Positions 58,930 to 64,000 of a DNA stretch of 64,000 bases are shown piece by piece. The notes under the pieces were generated by a model. It saw only the letters and a program-made list of their open reading frames with translations. It was not told the DNA's origin and searched no databases. Position numbers and translations under genes: made by a program. Origin of the DNA: Faecalibacillus faecis (lineage in GTDB: Bacteria; Bacillota_I; Bacilli_A; Erysipelotrichales; Coprobacillaceae); the NCBI RefSeq assembly GCF_003024675.1, contig NZ_PYLP01000001.1, positions 186,001-250,000 on the forward strand, read 5' to 3'. Numbering within the stretch: the stretch's first letter is position 1; every line of letters begins with the position of its first letter.

Positions 58930-61251
58930 ATGAGTGAAAGTACATTATTAACCCTTCCTGTTGTGTGTACAAGAGGAATGATTGTCTTTCCGGGTAACCG
59001 TTTATCATTAGATGTAGGGCGCCCTCTTAGTTTAAAAGCACTTGAACTTTCAAGTCGTGACTTTGATAACAATATCCTATTTGTTTCACAAATCAATCCT
59101 ATTGTTGATGATCCAAAATATGATGATGTTTATCATGTTGGAACTTTATGTAAAATTGAAAAGAAAATCCGTCGCGATAGTGCAGGAACAATCAAATTAA
59201 CTGTTACTGGAGAAAAAAGAGTTTATCTTCAAGATTTCAAAATTGAAGAGGGTTCTATTTTTTCAACAGCTGAAGTTTTAGAAGATATTTATGGGGATTC
59301 CAATGAAGAAGTTGCTTTGGTAAGAAAAACAACAGCTTACTTTGAACAAGCAAGACGTCATATGCCTCATATTCCAGCTGAAAGTTTAACTTTACTTTCA
59401 AATGGAACGTCAGCAAGCTTACTTGCTGATACAATTGGTCAATATTTACCAATTGATTTAGATAGAAAACAAAAAATTCTTGAAGAAAGAGATATCAATA
59501 AAAGACTTTTCTTAGTTGCAAGTTCAATTGAATCTGAAAAAATGATCAATCAATTAGAAGATACAATTAATCGTAAAGTCAAAGAAAGTATTGATGAAAA
59601 TCAAAAAGAATACTATTTAAGAGAAAAATTAAGAGCAATTAAAGATGAACTTGGTGATACAGTAGATAAAGGAGACGATGCTGAACAAATTCGTAAAGAA
59701 TTAGCAAAAAATCCTTATCCACAATATATCAAAGATAAAGTTGAAGAAGAATTACGTCGTTTTGAAGCGATGCCACCAGCATCTTCAGAAGCAAACGTAG
59801 TAAGAACTTATATTGATTGGGTGATGAAAACACCTTGGTATCAAGAAACAAAAGATCAAGAAGATATCTCTAAAATTGAGGCTATTTTAGAAGAAGATCA
59901 TTTTGGTTTAGAAAAAGTAAAAGAAAGAATTGTGGAACATTTGGCAGTTAAACAGATGACACAATCTTTAAAAGCACCAATTATCTGTTTAGCAGGTCCA
60001 CCAGGTGTAGGGAAAACAAGTATTGCGAAAAGTATTGCACGAGCTTTAGATCGTAAATTTGTTAAAGCCTCTTTAGGTGGAGTTAGAGATGAAGCAGAAG
60101 TTCGTGGACATCGCCGTACTTATTTAGGTTCAATGCCTGGACGTATCATTCAAGGAATGAAAAAAGCCGGTGTTGTTAATCCTGTCTTCTTATTAGATGA
60201 AATTGATAAGATGGCAAGTGATTATAAAGGGGATCCAACAAGTGCGATGCTAGAAGTTTTAGATCCTGAACAAAATTCTCAATTTTCTGATAACTATATT
60301 GAAGAGCCTTATGACTTATCTAAAGTCCTCTTCATTGCGACAGCTAATGATTTAGGTGGTATTCCAGGACCTTTAAGAGATCGTCTTGAAATTATTGAAG
60401 TATCAAGCTATACAGAACAAGAAAAATTAATGATTGTAAAAGAACACTTAATTAAAAAACAATTAGAAGCACATTCATTAAAACCTGAACAAATGATTCT
60501 TTCTGATGATATCATCATGGAAATCATTCAACACTATACACGTGAAGCCGGTGTTCGTGAACTTGAAAGATATATTGCTAAATTATGTCGTAAAACTGTT
60601 TTAGCTATCTTAAAAGATAAAGTTGATTCAGTGACTATTGATAAAGATAAATTGGTTGAATTCTTAGGAAAAGCACCGTTTGATCATACAAAGAAACTTC
60701 CTCGTCCACAAGTTGGGGTAGTTACAGGTATGGCTTATACACAATTTGGTGGAGATATTTTACCAATCGAAGTCAATCATTTTGATGGTACTGGTAAATT
60801 TATTATTACTGGTCAATTAGGCGATGTTATGAAAGAATCTGCATCAATTGCTTTAGATTATCTAAAAGCCAATAAAGAAAAATATGGTTTAGATGATAAA
60901 GCCTTTGATAAACAAGATATTCATATTCATGTTCCTGAAGGAGCTATCAAAAAAGATGGTCCATCAGCAGGTGTCACTCTTACAACTGCAATCTATTCAG
61001 CTTTTACAAATAAACCTGTAAGAGATGATGTTGCCATGACAGGAGAAATCACTTTACGTGGTAATGTCTTACCAATTGGTGGATTAAAAGAAAAATCAAT
61101 TTCTGCACATCGTTCAGGAATTAGAAAAATCATTATTCCTAAGGAAAATGAAAAAGATATCGAAGATATCCCAGAATCAGTAAGAAGCGATTTAGAAATT
61201 GTTTTAGCGGATCATATTGATACAGTTTTAGAACATGCGATTGTTAAATAA
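58930..61251 (+). CDS. lon: ATP-dependent protease Lon
   Basis: 773 residues. LonN substrate domain (about 8-200), coiled coil to about 300, AAA+ module with GPPGVGKTS and FLLDEIDKM, and a C-terminal protease with the Ser in KDGPSAGVTLTT and the Lys in GGLKEKSISAHRSG. It degrades damaged and regulatory proteins in the cytoplasm. GGAGGATT precedes the ATG. It is followed by ysxC as in Bacillus. Confidence 0.97.
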   Translation: MSESTLLTLPVVCTRGMIVFPGNRLSLDVGRPLSLKALELSSRDFDNNILFVSQINPIVDDPKYDDVYHVGTLCKIEKKIRRDSAGTIKLTVTGEKRVYLQDFKIEEGSIFSTAEVLEDIYGDSNEEVALVRKTTAYFEQARRHMPHIPAESLTLLSNGTSASLLADTIGQYLPIDLDRKQKILEERDINKRLFLVASSIESEKMINQLEDTINRKVKESIDENQKEYYLREKLRAIKDELGDTVDKGDDAEQIRKELAKNPYPQYIKDKVEEELRRFEAMPPASSEANVVRTYIDWVMKTPWYQETKDQEDISKIEAILEEDHFGLEKVKERIVEHLAVKQMTQSLKAPIICLAGPPGVGKTSIAKSIARALDRKFVKASLGGVRDEAEVRGHRRTYLGSMPGRIIQGMKKAGVVNPVFLLDEIDKMASDYKGDPTSAMLEVLDPEQNSQFSDNYIEEPYDLSKVLFIATANDLGGIPGPLRDRLEIIEVSSYTEQEKLMIVKEHLIKKQLEAHSLKPEQMILSDDIIMEIIQHYTREAGVRELERYIAKLCRKTVLAILKDKVDSVTIDKDKLVEFLGKAPFDHTKKLPRPQVGVVTGMAYTQFGGDILPIEVNHFDGTGKFIITGQLGDVMKESASIALDYLKANKEKYGLDDKAFDKQDIHIHVPEGAIKKDGPSAGVTLTTAIYSAFTNKPVRDDVAMTGEITLRGNVLPIGGLKEKSISAHRSGIRKIIIPKENEKDIEDIPESVRSDLEIVLADHIDTVLEHAIVK

Positions 61252-61281
61252 CGGAAATCTTGAATTTTCGTTATTTTTTTT
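61250..61281 (+). terminator. Terminator after lon
   Basis: AACGGAAA / TTTTCGTT with one G-T pair, then ATTTTTTTT; it includes the lon stop codon. Confidence 0.75.
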
Positions 61282-61305
61282 GTACAATACAAAAGGTGAT
61301 GAAAA

Positions 61306-61905
61306 ATGGTAAAAATTAAAAAAGCAGAATATATTTTATCGGCTGCATGGAAAAGTCAATGGTCAAAAGAAAGTTTTCCAGAAATGTGTCTTGCTGGACG
61401 TTCAAATGTAGGAAAAAGTAGTTTTATTAATACAATGTTATCAAGAAATGGACTTGCCAAGGTTTCAAGTACCCCAGGTAAAACAAAAACACTTAATTTC
61501 TTTAATGTTAATGATGCGCTTTATTTTGTAGATGTTCCAGGTTATGGCTATGCCAAAGTTGCAAACAATGTGACAAAACAATTTGGTAAAACCATGGATG
61601 AATACATTAGTGAAAGACAAACTTTAAGAGGGTTTATTTTATTGGTAGATTATCGTCATAAACCTACAAAAGATGATGTAATGATGTATGAATTTGTAAA
61701 ACATCATGGTGTCCCAGTCATTTTAGTGGCAACGAAAGAAGATAAATTAAAACGTAATGATTTAAAGAAAAATGAAAAGCTTATTAAAGATACTTTACAT
61801 TTTGATCCGAGTGATACTTTTATTCGCTTTTCTAGTTTGAAGAAAAAAGGAATTCAAGAAGCTTGGAACGCTATTTATGAATTATGTGATATTGATTTTG
61901 AGTAG
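61306..61905 (+). CDS. ysxC: Ribosome-assembly GTPase YsxC/EngB
   Basis: 199 residues. G1 GRSNVGKSSFIN, G2 TPGKTKTLN, G3 DVPGYGYAK, G4 TKEDKLKR, G5 FSSLKKKG. Essential GTPase acting in large-subunit assembly. AAAGGTGATG precedes the start. The lon-ysxC pair is conserved in Firmicutes; here the hem genes that follow it in Bacillus are absent and spoVID comes next. Confidence 0.96.
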   Translation: MVKIKKAEYILSAAWKSQWSKESFPEMCLAGRSNVGKSSFINTMLSRNGLAKVSSTPGKTKTLNFFNVNDALYFVDVPGYGYAKVANNVTKQFGKTMDEYISERQTLRGFILLVDYRHKPTKDDVMMYEFVKHHGVPVILVATKEDKLKRNDLKKNEKLIKDTLHFDPSDTFIRFSSLKKKGIQEAWNAIYELCDIDFE

Positions 61906-61923
61906 GGAAACCTACTTTTTTTT
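61901..61923 (+). terminator. Terminator after ysxC
   Basis: AGTAGG-GAAA-CCTACT then seven or eight T; overlaps the stop codon. Confidence 0.85.
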
Positions 61924-61950
61924 CATATCTTGTTTGTTTTTGCATATTCT
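61923..61950 (+). promoter_or_regulatory. Possible sigma-E-type promoter of the spoVID-like gene
   Basis: TCATATC (61923-61929), 13-base spacer, CATATTCT (61943-61950). The sigma-E pattern is KMATATT-N14/15-CATACAHT, so both boxes fit with few mismatches but the spacer is short. B. subtilis spoVID is under sigma-E. The leader would be only a few bases before the ribosome binding site. Confidence 0.3.
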
Positions 61951-61967
61951 TTGTTAGGAGGAAGAAT

Positions 61968-62669
61968 ATGCAAAAAATATTTTACGAAAAAGAAATTGAT
62001 TTGTTTCACCGTTTAAAAGAATTAGTGAGTTTAACAGTTGATGAATCCATTGATTATAAAATGGAAGAACATGGGATTCGAGCTTTAGGAACACTAGCAA
62101 TCAAGGGAGAATATTTGAGTGATGAAAAGAAAAACTTTTTAGAGAATGTAGAACTTGATATTTATGCAGATGAACAAAAGATCATTGATCCACAAGATTT
62201 TCATTTAAAAGTAGAAGATTTTCATTATGATATTCAAGATGGTAATCTTAAAATCAAGATAGAAGTTGGTGTTTATGGAGTCGAAGAAGGAGAAAATCGA
62301 TACATTCGGGTAGATCCAGATCCGCTTGAAGAAATTGAAGCATTGACACGTGATCTTGATGAAAAAAAGAAAGAAATAAAACCACAAATAGAAAAGATGC
62401 AAGTAGAAGAAATGCCTGAAAAAAAGGTAGAAGAATTAAGTGAAAAAGTCTATGAAACCAAGGTTAAAAATGAAGTTGAAGATGATCAAGAAGATATAGG
62501 GGCTTATTATCTTTATGTTGTTTGTGCAAATGATACGTATGAAAATATCGCTAAAGCATATAACATGGATGAAAAAGTGATTCGTGATTATAATAATAAT
62601 TTGAGTCTAGATGTAGGGCAAATATTGATTATTCCTTATGATTCAAAAACTGATACAAACAAAGTATGA
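61968..62669 (+). CDS. spoVID: SpoVID-like spore-coat morphogenesis protein
   Basis: 233 residues. The N-terminal 100 residues (LKELVSLTVDESIDY, GTLAIKGEYLSDEKK) fit the beta-rich domain of SpoVID/SPOCS proteins. A charged Glu/Lys linker (about 118-175) leads to a C-terminal LysM-like domain (YYLYVVCANDTYENIAKAYNMDEKVIRDYN...GQILIIPY). B. subtilis SpoVID is much longer (about 575 residues), mainly in the acidic middle. Genomic place before ysxE and a valS-type T-box supports the assignment. It would encase the spore with coat proteins. Confidence 0.78.
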   Translation: MQKIFYEKEIDLFHRLKELVSLTVDESIDYKMEEHGIRALGTLAIKGEYLSDEKKNFLENVELDIYADEQKIIDPQDFHLKVEDFHYDIQDGNLKIKIEVGVYGVEEGENRYIRVDPDPLEEIEALTRDLDEKKKEIKPQIEKMQVEEMPEKKVEELSEKVYETKVKNEVEDDQEDIGAYYLYVVCANDTYENIAKAYNMDEKVIRDYNNNLSLDVGQILIIPYDSKTDTNKV

Positions 62670-63558
62670 TTTAGAAGTTATTGGACTCATTCAATTGAGT
62701 CCAAAGGTTTATAAGGTAAAAACAAAGCAAGGCTTTTATTGTGTAAAAATTATACAAGATAAAAAACTTGAAAATGCCTATCAACATATTCAAACACTAC
62801 ATCTGCATCATTTTATTTCAATCATTAAAAATAAAGAGGATCATTATTTTACCCCTTATCATGACAAGTTCATTTATTTAATGCCTTATTTAGTGTATAA
62901 AAATGCAATTCAAAAAGAACTTAAAATTAAAATGTATTATCAAATAATTGCGTATTTACACAAAAAATCTTTTTTTATTCAAAGTGAAGATGTGTCTTTT
63001 TTTGAAAGACAAAAAGAAGATCTTTTAAGCCTTATTCAAATAAGAAAAGACGAATTTGAAAGAATGATGAAAGAATTTGAGTTTAAAAAATATAAAGCAC
63101 CATCGGGGTGGATGCTTGTTTTAAATTATTATCGAATTATTGAGTTTTTAAATCAATCTCGGTATTATTTGAGTCGTTATTTTGAAAGTGTTAAAGAGAA
63201 GAAAGAAATAAGACTTTCTTTAATTTATCATCATTTTGATTTGAATCATATTTTTATAGATCAACAAAAACTGATTTCGATTGATCAAATGAAAATTAAT
63301 TACTGTATCTATGATCTTGTTGAACTTTTTCAAAATCAAAAGGATCTTTATGAATGCGTTGCTTTATTTGACGGATATTTAGAAGAAATTGATTTGTATC
63401 AAGAAGAGAAATTATTACTTCTTTGTTTGTTGTCTATCGTTCCCCATGTATCTTTAAATGAGGATGAAAATAATAATATTCAAGAAATGGCAAAGCTGAT
63501 TTGTTATATGGATGGCATTGTAAAAATATTTAAAAAGATAGAGATTGACGAGGTATAA
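62638..63558 (+). CDS. ysxE: YsxE/CotS-like kinase-fold protein
   Basis: 306 residues. It has an aminoglycoside-phosphotransferase/CotS fold: an N-lobe with VYKVKTKQGFYCVKII (conserved Lys), IYLMPYL hinge, and a catalytic-loop-like LSLIYHHFDLNHIFIDQQKLISIDQMKI. The usual HxDxxxxN appears as HFDLNHIFI, so the Asp is kept and the Asn is lost, and the DFD metal motif reads DQM, so activity is doubtful. It overlaps spoVID by 32 bases and no ribosome binding site is clear, implying coupling. In Bacillus ysxE follows spoVID and is a spore-coat protein. Confidence 0.78.
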   Translation: MIQKLIQTKYDLEVIGLIQLSPKVYKVKTKQGFYCVKIIQDKKLENAYQHIQTLHLHHFISIIKNKEDHYFTPYHDKFIYLMPYLVYKNAIQKELKIKMYYQIIAYLHKKSFFIQSEDVSFFERQKEDLLSLIQIRKDEFERMMKEFEFKKYKAPSGWMLVLNYYRIIEFLNQSRYYLSRYFESVKEKKEIRLSLIYHHFDLNHIFIDQQKLISIDQMKINYCIYDLVELFQNQKDLYECVALFDGYLEEIDLYQEEKLLLLCLLSIVPHVSLNEDENNNIQEMAKLICYMDGIVKIFKKIEIDEV

Positions 63559-63573
63559 GCAATTTGTTAGAAT
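63545..63573 (+). promoter_or_regulatory. Promoter of the T-box transcript
   Basis: TTGACG (63545-63550), 17-base spacer, TAGAAT (63568-63573) with an extended TG at 63565-63566. It overlaps the ysxE stop. Confidence 0.75.
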
Positions 63574-63579
63574 AGTAAT

Positions 63580-63796
63580 GCAATGATTTGGAGGAGTAGT
63601 TCTTCTTTGTTTGATAGAGAGTCCCGTTTGCTGGAAAGGGATAAATGAAAAGAGTGAAGGTAGCCAAGGAGCATGTTAGATGAAATAAAGTAGTTTAACA
63701 CGTAGAACTGCGTTAAAGTTTTGAGGTGCTAAGTGTTTACTTAGAACTAAGGTGGTATCGCGATTAAGTCGTCCTTAGAAGGAGGACTTTTTTATT
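63580..63796 (+). ncRNA. T-box riboswitch leader
   Basis: The antiterminator T-box AAGGTGGTATCGCG lies at 63749-63762, followed by the terminator. Upstream is a long structured leader with AGAGAG and GCTGGAA elements typical of T-boxes. The amino acid is not certain; GTA (Val) at 63661-63663 lies in a GAAGGTAGCC context that could be the specifier loop, which would agree with valS following ysxE in Bacillus. The first gene after it is not a tRNA synthetase. Confidence 0.93.
63766..63796 (+). terminator. T-box terminator
   Basis: AGTCGTCCTT / AAGGAGGACT with one mismatch, then TTTTTATTTT. Confidence 0.85.
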
Positions 63797-63811
63797 TTAA
63801 GGAGGAAAAAG

Positions 63812-64000
63812 ATGAATTATTTTACAGAGTATTGGTATGTATGGATTGCATTTGTTATTATGTGTATCTTCTTGTTTAGCTTTTATGGAAAAAAATATAA
63901 ACAAGTAAAAGAAAGAAGAAAACAATATGAAGAAAAGTTAGCTCAAGAAAGAGATGAGTTTTCACATCTTACAAGTGAAGTGTTTGATAAAATTGAACCA
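63812..64000 (+). CDS. Small membrane protein after the T-box (3'-truncated by window edge)
   Basis: 63 residues are visible. One membrane helix (about 8-26, WYVWIAFVIMCIFLFSF) is followed by a highly charged helix (KKYKQVKERRKQYEEKLAQERDEF), a likely coiled coil. AAGGAGG precedes the ATG. It is not similar to a tRNA synthetase, though valS may follow beyond the window. No family recognised; the membrane-helix plus coiled-coil layout recalls cell-division or structural proteins, without proof. Confidence 0.75.
   Translation, partial: MNYFTEYWYVWIAFVIMCIFLFSFYGKKYKQVKERRKQYEEKLAQERDEFSHLTSEVFDKIEP

Noticed and set aside
63661-63663. Firm assignment of the T-box specifier as GTA (Val)
   Set aside because: Stem I could not be folded with certainty by eye, so Val remains a suggestion based on context.
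1-64000. CRISPR arrays, prophage or plasmid genes
   Set aside because: No regularly spaced repeats and no phage structural, integrase or replication genes were seen.

Overview
The window is a low-GC (roughly 30-33 percent by eye), gene-dense, gram-positive chromosome segment. Gene content and order point to Bacillota, most likely an Erysipelotrichia-type gut anaerobe. The evidence includes a BceRSAB-like peptide-antibiotic module, NiaR control of NAD synthesis, DUF1836, YitT and Rpn-family proteins, T-box and M-box leaders, MurE with a DNPR motif, and the Bacillus-like blocks rnhC-cvpA-mutS2-uvrC-gerE and lon-ysxC-spoVID-ysxE. The genus is not proven. Several genes (GerE-like, SpoVID-like, YsxE-like, GerMN protein) suggest the lineage makes or once made endospores.

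Layout. 1-6 kb: end of a MATE exporter, a possible small RNA, then a minus-strand regulator-kinase-ATPase-permease module with an operator of the BceR type just before the transporter genes. 6-11 kb: an EIIB-like/ROK-like fusion protein, then the NAD operon nadA / nadB-nadC fusion / niaR with a probable NiaR operator over its promoter. 11-18 kb: an Rpn nuclease, HAD phosphatases, a degenerate RNase HIII paralogue, a Crp/Fnr regulator divergent from a YitT protein across a palindrome, and a four-gene run (GNAT, prolyl-tRNA editing, esterase-like, membrane protein). 18-22 kb: a minus-strand operon encoding a membrane zinc ribbon, a DUF5685-like protein, a J-domain protein with a Cys-rich tail and a second-type DnaK. 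22-26 kb: two secreted surface proteins with TGDE-type, non-LPXTG C-termini.

26-40 kb: ABC-F ATPase, a TIM-barrel-like protein, lipid kinase, MurE, HAD, a mini ParB-like protein, MATE, PepD, DnaQ-like exonuclease, then a minus-strand methionine operon in which MetF, a separate MetH reactivation protein and a short MetH overlap. 40-49 kb: lspA-rluD-comEB, then RNase HIII facing away from cvpA-mutS2-uvrC-gerE, followed by a VanY-like protein that has lost its zinc ligands. 49-53 kb: two mgtE magnesium transporters. The first has an M-box riboswitch plus an overlapping upstream ORF. The second has a 27-codon leader ORF in an RNA that can fold to hide both ribosome binding sites.

53-64 kb: a second Rpn-type nuclease, two tandem tRNA-Arg(TCT) genes with their own promoters and terminators, a phosphodiesterase, a double-GerMN lipoprotein-like protein, a small acidic protein coupled to a repeat protein, trigger factor, Lon, YsxC, SpoVID-like, YsxE-like, and a T-box leader that feeds a small membrane protein running off the window.

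The most interesting candidates are the mgtE leader arrangements, the DnaK/J/DUF5685/zinc-ribbon operon, the RNase HIII pair with different active-site losses, the VanY pseudoenzyme and the in-frame NadB-NadC fusion.
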